Shown in pieces: positions 1 to 6,752 of a stretch of DNA of 7,662 nt; position 1 is the first letter of the stretch, and the number at the start of each line of letters is the position of its first letter. Below the pieces are notes generated by a model. The model had not been told where the DNA came from. It made no database searches and was given only the letters and a program-made list of their open reading frames with translations. Both the position numbers and the translations under genes were made by a program. The DNA comes from Candidatus Aminicenantes bacterium UBA2199. GTDB taxonomy: Bacteria > Acidobacteriota > Aminicenantia > UBA2199. Where the stretch lies: contig DCVB01000032.1 in assembly GCA_002327965.1 (NCBI GenBank), positions 1-7,662 on the forward strand. The letters are read 5' to 3'.

Positions 1-182
1 TTGTGAGAAATGCGGGCTAACACTGCTGCCCGTAAGGCCTCCTGCTACCACTACCACTATCACTACCACTGATGCCTGTAAGCCCTCCTGCTAACACGAT
101 CACTAACACTAACACTGTTGCTCATTGGACCTCTTGCTGACACTGACACGGTCACTGACACTGAAACGGCAATGGATATGGC
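1..182. other. Intergenic region downstream of the operon
   Basis: This stretch follows the stop codon of the YmdB-family gene and runs to the window edge. I see no gene in it. Most of it is occupied by the degenerate 46-bp tandem repeat (positions 28-165, with a short partial copy just before it). The flanks at 1-15 and 166-182 are unique sequence. There is no convincing rho-independent terminator, so where the operon transcript ends is not visible here. Confidence 0.75.
16..165. repeat. Degenerate 46-bp tandem repeat, three units plus a partial copy, with an internal 6-bp beat
   Basis: Three head-to-tail units of exactly 46 bp lie at 28-73, 74-119 and 120-165. By hand alignment, units one and two match at 38 of 46 positions and units two and three at 29 of 46. 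A truncated copy of the unit's end (GCTAACACTGCT) sits at 16-27. Each unit has a 19-bp head (GCCCGTAAGGCCTCCTGCT in the first) followed by about 26 bp of CACT-based hexamers. The hexamer filler differs between units but is largely uniform within each: ACCACT in the first, AACACT in the second, GACACT in the third. Read on the minus strand, the first two heads contain AGGAGG and the third the weaker AAGAGG. The period is not a multiple of three, so it does not encode a simple repeat protein in one frame. Function unknown. Candidates are a dispersed intergenic repeat family or slippage-generated satellite DNA. Confidence 0.8.
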
Positions 183-1001
183 TTAGCGACCGAGCTCCCG
201 GGCGTAGGTGTCCTCGTGGTAGCGCCGGGCCTTCATGGCAACGGCCCGGCCGCTTTCGGGGTCGACGTCGACCAGGGTCATGTCCAGCACCTGGCTGCCG
301 CCGGCCACCTCGAACTTGTGATGCATGCCGTCGATGAACCGGGCCACGATCGGCTCGTGCTTCATGCCGATGACCGAGTCCAGCGCCCCGGTCATGCCCA
401 CGTCGGTCTGGTAGGCCGTGCCGTTCTCCATGATGCGGCCGTCGGCGGTGGGCACGTGGGTGTGGGTGCCCAGGACGGCGCTGGCGCGGCCGTCGAGGAA
501 GAAGCCCATGGCCTGCTTCTCGGCCGTGGCCTCGGCGTGAAAGTCCACCAGCACGATGGCATGGCGGTTGGCCTTGAGGAATCCGTCGATGACCGTGAAG
601 GGATTGTCGACCACCGCTTCCATGAACACCCGCCCCTGCAGGCTGACGACGACCACCGCATGGCCGGCGGCGGTGCGGAAAACGAACGAACCGTTGCCCG
701 GAGTGGTCGGGTGAAAGTTCAGGGGCTTGAGGACGCGCCGCTCCGTCTTGAGCAGTTCGAGCGCCTCCTTCTTGTCCCAGATGTGATTGCCGCCGGTCAG
801 CACGTCGACCCCGGCCTCGAACAGTTCGTCGGCGGTGCGGCGGATGATGCCCAGGCCGCCGGCCGAGTTCTCGCCGTTGGCGATGACCACGTCGGGAAGG
901 TATTTCTCCTTCACCAGCGGCAGGACCGCCCGCACGAAGCGCCGGCCGTGGCGGCCGACGACGTCGCCGATGAGAATGAGGCGCACCGGCTTACTTGGCA
1001 T
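183..1001 (-). CDS. ymdB: YmdB-family (TIGR00282) metallophosphoesterase
   Basis: A 272-residue calcineurin-like phosphoesterase of the YmdB family. The Bacillus subtilis member hydrolyses 2',3'-cyclic nucleotides and affects biofilm and motility decisions. The expected metal and catalytic residues are visible: Asp13 in GDVVGRHGRR, Glu44 in NGENSAGG, Asn72-His73 in GGNHIWDKKE, His155 in DFHAEAT, and His180/His182 in GTHTHVPTADGR. The family motif TDVGMTG is at 199-205. Length is close to the family's usual 260-270, with a slightly longer C-terminal tail. There is no signal peptide, so the protein is cytoplasmic. The ATG at 1001 lies inside the end of rny (11-bp overlap), with only a weak GAGGG upstream, which suggests coupling to rny translation. 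Pairing with rny is conserved in many bacteria, which supports a role linked to RNA turnover. The family is certain. The in vivo substrate is inferred from the B. subtilis protein. Confidence 0.93.
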   Translation of the reverse strand: MPSKPVRLILIGDVVGRHGRRFVRAVLPLVKEKYLPDVVIANGENSAGGLGIIRRTADELFEAGVDVLTGGNHIWDKKEALELLKTERRVLKPLNFHPTTPGNGSFVFRTAAGHAVVVVSLQGRVFMEAVVDNPFTVIDGFLKANRHAIVLVDFHAEATAEKQAMGFFLDGRASAVLGTHTHVPTADGRIMENGTAYQTDVGMTGALDSVIGMKHEPIVARFIDGMHHKFEVAGGSQVLDMTLVDVDPESGRAVAMKARRYHEDTYARELGR

Positions 1002-2550
1002 ACTCGATGGCCCTCACTTCGCGGATCACCGACACCTTGATCTGCCCGGGGTACTCCATCTCGTCCTGGATCTTCCTGGCGATGTCCTTGCAGATCAGGA
1101 AGGTGCGGTTGTCGTCGAGCTCGTTGGCGTTGACGATGACGCGCACCTCGCGCCCGGCCTGCAGGGCGTAGGCCTTGGTCACCCCGGCGAACGACTTGCT
1201 CACCTCCTCCAGTTTCTCCAGGCGCTTGATGTAGGTTTCCAGGATCTCGCGCCGGGCGCCGGGCCGCGCGGCGGAGATGCTGTCGGCGGCCTGGATGAGG
1301 ACGGCTTCGATGGACGTGAAGGCCGTGTCCATGTGGTGCGAGGCGATGGCGTCCTGGACGGCGGCGGATTCGCCGAACTTGCGGGTCAGCTCCACCGAGA
1401 GCGACGTGTGCGTGCCCTCGGTCTCGCGGTCGATGGCCTTGCCCACGTCGTGCAGCAGCCCGGCGCGTTTGCAGACGTTGACGTTGGCCCCGACTTCCCG
1501 GGCCAGGAAGGCGGCGATCCAGGCCACATCCTTGGAATGCTCCAGCACGTTCTGGCCGAAGGAGGAGCGGAATTTGAGCTTGCCCAGGTAGAAATACAGT
1601 TCGGGGTTCAGGTCGCGGATGCCCAGCTCGAGCACGGCGGCCTCGCCCTGTTTGCGCAGGTAATTGTCGAAATTACCCTTGATGCGGTCGACGATCTCCT
1701 CGATGCGCGCCGGGTGGATGCGGCCGTCGGCGATCAGCGTCTCGATGGTCTGCTTGGCGATCTCGCGGCGGATGGGGTCGAACGAGGAGACCAGGATGGC
1801 CTCCGGCGTGTCGTCGACGATGAAGTCGACGCCGGTGGCGTTCTCCAGGGCGCGGATGTTTCGCCCCTCGCGGCCGATGATGCGTCCCTTCATCTCGTCC
1901 GAGGGCAGGTCGATGACCGTGACCGACGAGGAGACCACGTGCTCGGTGGCGATGCGCTGCACGGCGTTGGAGATGGCTTCCTTGGCCAGTTGCGCGCTCT
2001 TTTCCTTCAGTTCATCCTCGATCTGCTTCAGTTTCTGCGCCGACTCCAGCCGCGCCTCGCCCTCGTACTGCTTGATGATCAGGTCCTTGGCTTCCTGCAC
2101 GCTGAGGCCCGAGATCTTCTCCAGCTTCAGCCGCTGCTCCTCGTGCAGCTGGTTGACCTGGGTTTTCAGGGCGGCGATCTCCTCCTCCTGCAAATCCAGG
2201 TCCCACTCTTTTTTCTTCAGGTCCTTTTCCTTGTTTTCCAGGTTGACGTAGCGCTTGTCGAGGTTCTCTTCCTTCTGGATCAGCCGCTTCTCCATGACGT
2301 TCAGGCGGTTGACCTTCTCGTTCTGCCGGCGGTTGTACTCGTTCTTCCACTCGGAGAACTCCTCTTTCAGCTCCAGCTGCGACTGCTTGCGCGCGCGCTC
2401 CAGTTCCTCGCGGTTCCTGGCCTCGAGCTGCTGGACGTGCGTTTCCAGCTTCCGGTACTCCCCGGCAAATATCCGTTTCTTTAACAAAAACACCGCTGCG
2501 CCCCCCAACAGGGCGCCGAGCAGCAGCATGGCGATGGCGATCCCGATCAT
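991..2550 (-). CDS. rny: Ribonuclease Y (membrane-anchored endoribonuclease)
   Basis: A 519-residue RNase Y, the endoribonuclease that starts mRNA decay in many bacteria lacking RNase E and in some that have it. The domain order is complete. A single N-terminal transmembrane segment at about residues 2-23 (IGIAIAMLLLGALLGGAAVF) is followed by basic residues. A long charged coiled coil spans about 30-200. A KH RNA-binding domain around 212-275 carries the GRIIGREGRNIR motif at 222-233. An HD metal-dependent hydrolase domain around 330-430 has His338, His367-Asp368 in GLLHDVGKA, and Asp423 in AADSIS. The conserved C-terminal domain ends at EYAK. Length matches the usual 510-520. The ATG at 2550 has a strong AGGAGG six bases upstream, 16 bp after zapA. 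The stop codon lies inside the ymdB start region. The protein should sit at the inner face of the cytoplasmic membrane. Confidence 0.97.
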   Translation of the reverse strand: MIGIAIAMLLLGALLGGAAVFLLKKRIFAGEYRKLETHVQQLEARNREELERARKQSQLELKEEFSEWKNEYNRRQNEKVNRLNVMEKRLIQKEENLDKRYVNLENKEKDLKKKEWDLDLQEEEIAALKTQVNQLHEEQRLKLEKISGLSVQEAKDLIIKQYEGEARLESAQKLKQIEDELKEKSAQLAKEAISNAVQRIATEHVVSSSVTVIDLPSDEMKGRIIGREGRNIRALENATGVDFIVDDTPEAILVSSFDPIRREIAKQTIETLIADGRIHPARIEEIVDRIKGNFDNYLRKQGEAAVLELGIRDLNPELYFYLGKLKFRSSFGQNVLEHSKDVAWIAAFLAREVGANVNVCKRAGLLHDVGKAIDRETEGTHTSLSVELTRKFGESAAVQDAIASHHMDTAFTSIEAVLIQAADSISAARPGARREILETYIKRLEKLEEVSKSFAGVTKAYALQAGREVRVIVNANELDDNRTFLICKDIARKIQDEMEYPGQIKVSVIREVRAIEYAK

Positions 2551-2566
2551 TGGCTTCCTCCTGCGA

Positions 2567-2875
2567 TCAGGACGACAAACTGACGGTTAACTTTCCATCC
2601 TCGCTTTCCGGTGACAAGAGGGTGTCGATCCGCCCCAGGATCTGGGCCAGCTTTTCGTTCTCCTTTTTCAGGGAAAAGAGGTCCTGGGCGATGTTTATCG
2701 AAGTTAACAAACCCAATTTCTGGGCGTCCAATTCGTTCATCCTGTTCTTTATTTTATTGATCTTGTTCTCCACGTACTCGACCACCTGCAGGAATTCCTC
2801 CGGTTGCACGTCGTCGGCCAGCTGGAAGACGAACTTCTTGCCGGTGATCTGGACTTCGACTTCCCTGCCCATCAT
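2567..2875 (-). CDS. zapA: Cell division protein ZapA
   Basis: A 102-residue ZapA-family protein. ZapA binds FtsZ, bundles protofilaments and stabilises the Z ring. The N-terminal part (about 1-45) has the family's short beta strands (REVEVQITGKKFVFQL) followed by a helix. The C-terminal part (about 46-88) is a coiled-coil helix with the recognisable LLTSINIAQDLFSLKKENEKL-type core, which corresponds to the ALNISYEL region of E. coli ZapA. Length is near the usual 85-110. The ATG at 2875 overlaps the stop of the zapB-like gene as ATGA, and a second ATG follows immediately. No separate Shine-Dalgarno sequence is seen, so coupling is probable. The DNA here is locally more AT-rich because of Lys, Asn and Ile codons, which needs no transfer to explain. 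ZapA genes next to pheT are known in other bacteria, including Bacillus. Confidence 0.9.
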   Translation of the reverse strand: MMGREVEVQITGKKFVFQLADDVQPEEFLQVVEYVENKINKIKNRMNELDAQKLGLLTSINIAQDLFSLKKENEKLAQILGRIDTLLSPESEDGKLTVSLSS

Positions 2876-3081
2876 TCGCCGATGGAGTCGACCAGGTCGA
2901 TCAGCGAGGCGATCTTCTTGCGGATCTCGCTTTTCTCGCCCTCGCGCTGCGAGGAATCGTGCTTGACGTCGTGCAGTTCCTTCTTCAGCTTCTGGTTCTC
3001 ATCGCGCAGGGCCTTCATGCCGCTGATGAGCCGGTTGATCTTCTCTTCCAGTTTATCGAACTCCTTGAAACTCCCGCTCAT
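2872..3081 (-). CDS. Small ZapB-like coiled-coil protein
   Basis: A 69-residue, highly charged, almost wholly helical protein. Residues 5-40 (FKEFDKLEEKINRLISGMKA onward) show heptad-like hydrophobic spacing. A charged middle follows, then a short hydrophobic end (IASLIDLVDSIGE). This resembles E. coli ZapB (about 80 residues) in size, in its N-terminal FEKLEAKV-like stretch, and in its C-terminal leucine-rich end. ZapB joins ZapA at the division ring. The ATG at 3081 is preceded by AAGGAG with good spacing, and this site overlaps the pheT stop codon (TAAGGAG), 11 bp after pheT. The stop overlaps the zapA start as ATGA. Adjacency to zapA is the best functional evidence. The assignment rests on coiled-coil character and context rather than a unique motif, so the function is probable, not certain. 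Confidence 0.8.
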   Translation of the reverse strand: MSGSFKEFDKLEEKINRLISGMKALRDENQKLKKELHDVKHDSSQREGEKSEIRKKIASLIDLVDSIGE

Positions 3082-3092
3082 GGCTGTTCTCC

Positions 3093-5129
3093 TTATCGTT
3101 GGATTAGGTCCAGGGCCGCCGCCAGCCGGCCGGTGAACTCGGCATGGTTGCCGTTCACCTCGTCGCCGGTCAGGGTGCGCTCCGGGGCCCGGTAGGTGAA
3201 GCTCATTGAAAAACTGACCTTGTCTTCCGGGACGGCCGGCCCCTGGAAGACGTCGGCAAGCTCGAAACTCTCCAGCACGGCGGGCCGCAGGCGCCCGATG
3301 GCGGCGCGCAATTCCTCGTATCGCCGGCTTTTGGCCATCAGGAAAGTAAAATCGCGGCGCGCGGCCGGAAAGCGGTTCCAGGCGCGGAAACGGCCATCGC
3401 CCCGGCAGGCCAGCAGGGTCTCCAGGTCGAGCTCGCAGGCGAAGACCGGCCGCTCCAGTTTGCAAGCGGCGCGGAAAGCGGGGGCAATCTCGCCGCACCA
3501 GCCGCAGGCCCGGCCGCCGGCCTCGACGCGAAAGCAGCAGCCGGCGGCGAAGGCCGGGTGCGTTCCGCCGCAAAAAGCCAGTTCCAGCCGCAGGCGCCGG
3601 CCCAGCGCGGCCAGCTGCGCCTGCAGCCAGGCGAAGTCGAATTCCTGCTCCGGCAGCCGCCAATCCTTCTTCTGCTGCCGGCCGTAGACGCTGGCGGCCA
3701 GCCGCTGCTCTTCCAGCAGCTGCTGTCCCTGCCGGCGGAAAACCCTGCCGATCTCGAACAGCGCCACGCGCTCGACTCCCTGGTTGGCGTTGGCCGCCGT
3801 ATTCCTCAGCAGTCCGGCCAGCAGGGAGCTTTTCATGACCGACAGGTCCCGCCCCAGGGGATTCTTCAGGGTAAGGGGCGAACCCTGCGGTTCGGTCATG
3901 CCGTTCTCCTCCGGGCTCTGGAAGACGTAGTTGATCACTTCGTTGAAACCGGCGTCGGTCAGCTGGCATTTCAGGCGCTGGACGGTATCGCGCGCGCCGT
4001 CGACGCGCAGGACCGGGTTGGCGGCCAGGGGCATCTCCCCCTGCAGGTGGTCATAGCCGTGAATGCGTGAAATCTCCTCGACCAGGTCCTCCTTGAATTC
4101 CGCGTCCACGCGGTGGCTGGGGGGCGTGACCCGCCAATGATCCCCTTCGTCGTTCAGGTGGAAACCCAGGCGGTCGAGGATGGCGGCGCAGGCGGCGGCG
4201 GGGATATCCATGCCGGTCAGCCGCGCGGGGAAATCCTTCGCCAGGCGGATGGCGGGCCGTTCCTGCGGCCGGGGGTAGGCATCCTGGAAGAAGGAAGGCG
4301 TCAGCGCCCGGCCCTGGGAGCGCGACAGCAGAAGCAGGGCCATCTGCAGCGCCGGCAGGGTCGCCTCGGCGTCCATCCCCCTCTCGAAGCGGTAGCTGGC
4401 GTCGGTCTTGAGGCCCAGCGAACGGGCGCCGCGGCGGATGACCACCGGGTCGAAGCAGGCGCTCTCGATGAAAATGTGCCGGGTGGCGGGTCCGATGCCC
4501 GACGCCAGGCCGCCCATGATGCCGGCCAGCGCCAGCGGGCGGGAAGCATCGGCAATGAGCAGGTGGCCCCCGTCGAGGGCCACGTCGCGCTCGTCCAGCA
4601 GGCGCAGCGTCTCCCCTTTGCGGGCGCGGCGCACGCGCACCTGGGCACCCTGCAGCTGCTCGAGGTCGAAGATATGCAGCGGCTGGCCGCAGGTCATCAT
4701 CACCAGGTTGGAAACGTCGACGATGTCACTGATCGGCCGCAGACCCAGGCTGAGCAGCAACTGCTGGACATCCGGCGGCGACTCCTTCACCTTCAGGTCG
4801 CGGACGATGCAACCGCTGTAACGCCGGCAGTCGGAGGCGTCCTCGATGCGGATGGCGAAATCCCCGGCAGCGGCAGAGAGTTTGATGGCCGACAGGTCCA
4901 TGGGAACGAAGCGCAGCCGGGGATCCCTGGCCGCGATCTCGCGGGCGATGCCATAGTGCGAGAGCCAGTCGGGGCGGTTGGGCGTGGTCTCGATGTCCAG
5001 GACGGTTTCGCCGCCGATTCTCAGCGTCTCGGCCGTCTCCAGGCCGAGGCCAGCCAGCAGATCCCTCAGGGCAGCATCATCGAGGTCAAAAGCGACGAAA
5101 CGCTTCAGGTAGTCGACGTTGATCTTCAT
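3093..5129 (-). CDS. pheT: Phenylalanyl-tRNA synthetase beta subunit, short form lacking the OB-fold domain
   Basis: The 678-residue beta subunit of the alpha2-beta2 enzyme that charges tRNA-Phe. Domains in order: the start of B1 (1-40, MKINVDYLKRFV), then directly the second half of B1 (about 42-70, DIETTPNRPDWLSHYGIARE). The B3/B4 editing domain spans about 90-270, with SDIVDVSNLVMMTCGQPLH at 134-152 and SYRFERGMD at 245-253. B5 spans about 290-370 (PPSHRVDAEFKEDLVEEISR). The catalytic-like core spans about 380-575 (NPLGRDLSVMKSSLLAGLL). The C-terminal anticodon-recognising FDX-ACB domain spans about 585-678 (FPAARRDFTFLM, RTLTGDEVN). The EMAP/tRNA-binding OB-fold normally inserted near residues 38-43 is absent, which accounts for the roughly 115-residue shortfall from the usual 790-805. 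The ATG at 5129 is 4 bp after the pheS stop, and a GGTGA overlapping that stop can serve as ribosome binding site. Confidence 0.96.
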   Translation of the reverse strand: MKINVDYLKRFVAFDLDDAALRDLLAGLGLETAETLRIGGETVLDIETTPNRPDWLSHYGIAREIAARDPRLRFVPMDLSAIKLSAAAGDFAIRIEDASDCRRYSGCIVRDLKVKESPPDVQQLLLSLGLRPISDIVDVSNLVMMTCGQPLHIFDLEQLQGAQVRVRRARKGETLRLLDERDVALDGGHLLIADASRPLALAGIMGGLASGIGPATRHIFIESACFDPVVIRRGARSLGLKTDASYRFERGMDAEATLPALQMALLLLSRSQGRALTPSFFQDAYPRPQERPAIRLAKDFPARLTGMDIPAAACAAILDRLGFHLNDEGDHWRVTPPSHRVDAEFKEDLVEEISRIHGYDHLQGEMPLAANPVLRVDGARDTVQRLKCQLTDAGFNEVINYVFQSPEENGMTEPQGSPLTLKNPLGRDLSVMKSSLLAGLLRNTAANANQGVERVALFEIGRVFRRQGQQLLEEQRLAASVYGRQQKKDWRLPEQEFDFAWLQAQLAALGRRLRLELAFCGGTHPAFAAGCCFRVEAGGRACGWCGEIAPAFRAACKLERPVFACELDLETLLACRGDGRFRAWNRFPAARRDFTFLMAKSRRYEELRAAIGRLRPAVLESFELADVFQGPAVPEDKVSFSMSFTYRAPERTLTGDEVNGNHAEFTGRLAAALDLIQR

Positions 5130-5133
5130 TTCG

Positions 5134-6192
5134 TCACCCGAATTGCCCCAGCAGGCGCAGGTCGTTCTCGTAGAGCAGGCGCAGGTCGGGCACGCCGTAC
5201 TTGATCATGGCCACGCGCTCGATGCCCAGGCCGAAGGCGAACCCGGAGTAGACCTCCGGATCGATGCCGCAGTTGCCCAGCACCCGGGGGTGCACCATGC
5301 CGCTGCCCAGGATCTCCAGCCAGCCGCTGCCCTTGCAGACGCGGCAGTCCCCCGCCTGGATCGCCCCCTGCCCGGAGCGGCACATGAAGCAGCTGATGTC
5401 CACCTCGGCCGACGGCTCGGTGAAGGGGAAATAGCCGGGGCGGAAGCGCAGGACGATGTCGGGCCCGAAGAACGAGCGGCAGAAAGCCTCCAGCGTCCCC
5501 TTCAGATGCGAAAAGCGGATGCCGCGCTCCACCAGCAGCCCCTCCACCTGGTGGAAGCAGGGCGAATGGGTGGCGTCAGGGTCGTCCTTGCGAAAGGCCT
5601 TGCCCGGCGAAATGATCTTGAGCGGCGGCTTGTGTTCCAGCATGTAGCGCACCTGCATGGGCGAGGTGTGCGTTCGCAACACCCGGTCGTCGTGACCCTC
5701 CAGGAAGAAGGTGTCCTGCTCGTCGCGGGCCGGGTGATGCTCGGGGATATTCAGCTTGGTGAAGTTATAGTCTTCCAGCTCGATCTCCGGACCGACGGCG
5801 ATCTCGTAGCCCAGCTGCAGGAAGATGTCCTCGATCCGGCGCTGGATGTCGGCGATCAGGTGCAGGCGGCCGACCGGCAGTTCCGAGGGCGGCAGCGAGT
5901 GGTCGCGCCAGGCCGAAGCGGAGCCGCCGGCATCGCCGGCGCGCCGTTCGAGCGCCGCGGCCAGTGACGCCTCGATGAAGGCCTTGAGGCCGTTGACGGC
6001 CTGTCCGGCCCGGGGCTTGTCGGCCGGGGCAAACTCTTTCAACCGCGCCAGGAGCTGGCTGACCGCGCCTTTCTTGCGGCCGAGGTAGCGCTCCCTCAAG
6101 GCAGCGAGTTCCTCGGGAGACTGAATTCGCTCTAGTTCATGGACAAAGGACTGTCGGGCTCCTTCAATCTCTTTTGCGAGTTCATCGATCAT
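5134..6192 (-). CDS. pheS: Phenylalanyl-tRNA synthetase alpha subunit
   Basis: The 352-residue catalytic alpha subunit of PheRS, a class II synthetase. An N-terminal coiled-coil arm at about 1-85 binds tRNA (YLGRKKGAVSQL at 36-47). The class II core follows. Motif 1 lies around 106-137 (LPVGRLHLIADIQRRIEDIF). Motif 2 spans 199-218 (AFRKDDPDATHSPCFHQVEG). Motif 3 is at 317-328 (GFAFGLGIERVA). Ala319 sits in the pocket that selects phenylalanine. Two CxxC pairs, Cys268/Cys271 and Cys283/Cys286, match the cysteine-rich insert of Bacillus-type PheS and probably bind zinc; the E. coli enzyme lacks it. I chose the ATG at 6192 because MIDELAKEIE opens the true N-terminal arm. The longer open frame to 6363 only runs antisense-like through rplT. 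The start overlaps the rplT stop as ATGA and has no clear ribosome binding site, so it is probably coupled to rplT. Confidence 0.97.
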   Translation of the reverse strand: MIDELAKEIEGARQSFVHELERIQSPEELAALRERYLGRKKGAVSQLLARLKEFAPADKPRAGQAVNGLKAFIEASLAAALERRAGDAGGSASAWRDHSLPPSELPVGRLHLIADIQRRIEDIFLQLGYEIAVGPEIELEDYNFTKLNIPEHHPARDEQDTFFLEGHDDRVLRTHTSPMQVRYMLEHKPPLKIISPGKAFRKDDPDATHSPCFHQVEGLLVERGIRFSHLKGTLEAFCRSFFGPDIVLRFRPGYFPFTEPSAEVDISCFMCRSGQGAIQAGDCRVCKGSGWLEILGSGMVHPRVLGNCGIDPEVYSGFAFGLGIERVAMIKYGVPDLRLLYENDLRLLGQFG

Positions 6193-6542
6193 GCCACGGA
6201 CTTGGCTTTGTCGACGATGGCGCGGAACGTGTCGGGCTCGCAGGCGGCCAGGTTGGACAGCATCTTGCGGTTGAGCAGGATATTGGCCTTTTTCAGGTTC
6301 TTCATGAACAGCGAGTAGCTCATGCCGAACTCGCGCACGGCGGCGTTGATGCGCACGTTCCACAGCGTGCGGAAGTCGCGCTTGCGGTTGCGCCGGTCGC
6401 GGTAGGCGTACACCATCGCCCGCTGCACCGATTCCTTGGCCGAACGGTAGTTCTTGCGCTTGGCGCCCCAGAAACCCTTGGCCTGGTCCAGTATCTTTTT
6501 TCTACGCAGAAGTTTTTTGTTTCCTCGTGTCACTCTGGGCAT
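6189..6542 (-). CDS. rplT: 50S ribosomal protein L20
   Basis: A 117-residue L20, complete and near identical in length to the usual 117-119. The basic N-terminal extension (MPRVTRGNKKLLRRKKIL) that threads into 23S rRNA is present. It is followed by the family stretch AKGFWGAKRKNYRSAKESV and the globular end with RDRRNRKRDFRTLWNVRINAA and NRKMLSNLA. L20 is needed for early assembly of the large subunit. In E. coli and B. subtilis it represses its own operon by binding mRNA, so it may regulate this one, though no binding structure is evident by eye. The ATG at 6542 has a strong AGGAGG about five bases upstream that is part of the rpmI stop region (TAGGAGG). The gap to rpmI is 9 bp, and the stop overlaps the pheS start. 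Confidence 0.98.
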   Translation of the reverse strand: MPRVTRGNKKLLRRKKILDQAKGFWGAKRKNYRSAKESVQRAMVYAYRDRRNRKRDFRTLWNVRINAAVREFGMSYSLFMKNLKKANILLNRKMLSNLAACEPDTFRAIVDKAKSVA

Positions 6543-6551
6543 CGGTTCCTC

Positions 6552-6752
6552 CTATTTCGAATACGGCAGCATTTCCTTCGCCTTCTTGAATTCCGACTTG
6601 ACGATATACGTCGCCTGCTTCAGGTTGCGCTTGCGCTTGGAACTCTTCTTGGTCAGGATGTGCCGGCCAAAGGCCTTGCTGCGCTTGATCTTCCCCGTGG
6701 CGGTCACCCGCAGCCTCTTGGCGGCGCCTCTATGGGTTTTTAGTTTTGGCAT
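6552..6752 (-). CDS. rpmI: 50S ribosomal protein L35
   Basis: A 66-residue, very basic L35 protein of standard length (64-66). It opens with the signature MPKLKTHRGAAKRLRVTATG. It continues through KIKRSKAFGRHILTKKSSKR and ends in the usual LPY-type tail (MLPYSK). It binds 23S rRNA in the large subunit. The ATG at 6752 lies within the last codons of infC, giving a 23-bp overlap, and carries a textbook AAAGGAGG about five bases upstream. Strong initiation inside the preceding gene fits the need for more ribosomal protein than initiation factor. In E. coli the infC-rpmI junction is the L20 control site; here that junction is an overlap. Confidence 0.98.
   Translation of the reverse strand: MPKLKTHRGAAKRLRVTATGKIKRSKAFGRHILTKKSSKRKRNLKQATYIVKSEFKKAKEMLPYSK

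Noticed and set aside
11..34. Hairpin as a possible operon terminator
   Set aside because: A 7-bp stem (11-17 with 28-34, one G-T pair) with a 10-base loop exists, but on the minus strand it is followed only by ATTTCTCACAA, not a real T tract, and the stem involves the repeat head.
28..165. CRISPR array
   Set aside because: The units are direct and contiguous with no unique spacers. The similarity spans the whole 46 bp.
216..1040. 274-codon plus-strand ORF opposite the YmdB-family gene
   Set aside because: His/Val/Gly-rich composition typical of an antisense frame in GC-rich DNA. The minus-strand gene has all catalytic residues.
787..2484. 565-codon plus-strand ORF opposite rny
   Set aside because: It lies antisense to rny over nearly its whole length. 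Its Leu/Val/Phe-rich product is what the reverse of a Glu/Lys/Gln-rich coiled coil gives. RNase Y has complete domains and a strong ribosome binding site.
2700..2765. AT-rich patch within zapA as an internal promoter for rny
   Set aside because: Only a poor TTGGAC/TTAACT pair is visible on the minus strand, and the composition is explained by Lys/Asn/Ile codons.
3082..3969. Long frame upstream of the ZapB-like start
   Set aside because: It is an out-of-frame reading of pheT. The ATG at 3081 has a good AAGGAG site and begins the coiled-coil protein.
4113..5204. 363-codon plus-strand ORF opposite pheT, and a similar one at 5119-5967 opposite pheS
   Set aside because: Both are antisense to clear synthetase genes and have no recognisable domains.
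6193..6363. N-terminal extension of pheS to an upstream start at 6363
   Set aside because: It would run through rplT in another frame with an Arg-rich, non-family sequence. The ATG at 6192 opens the normal PheS arm.
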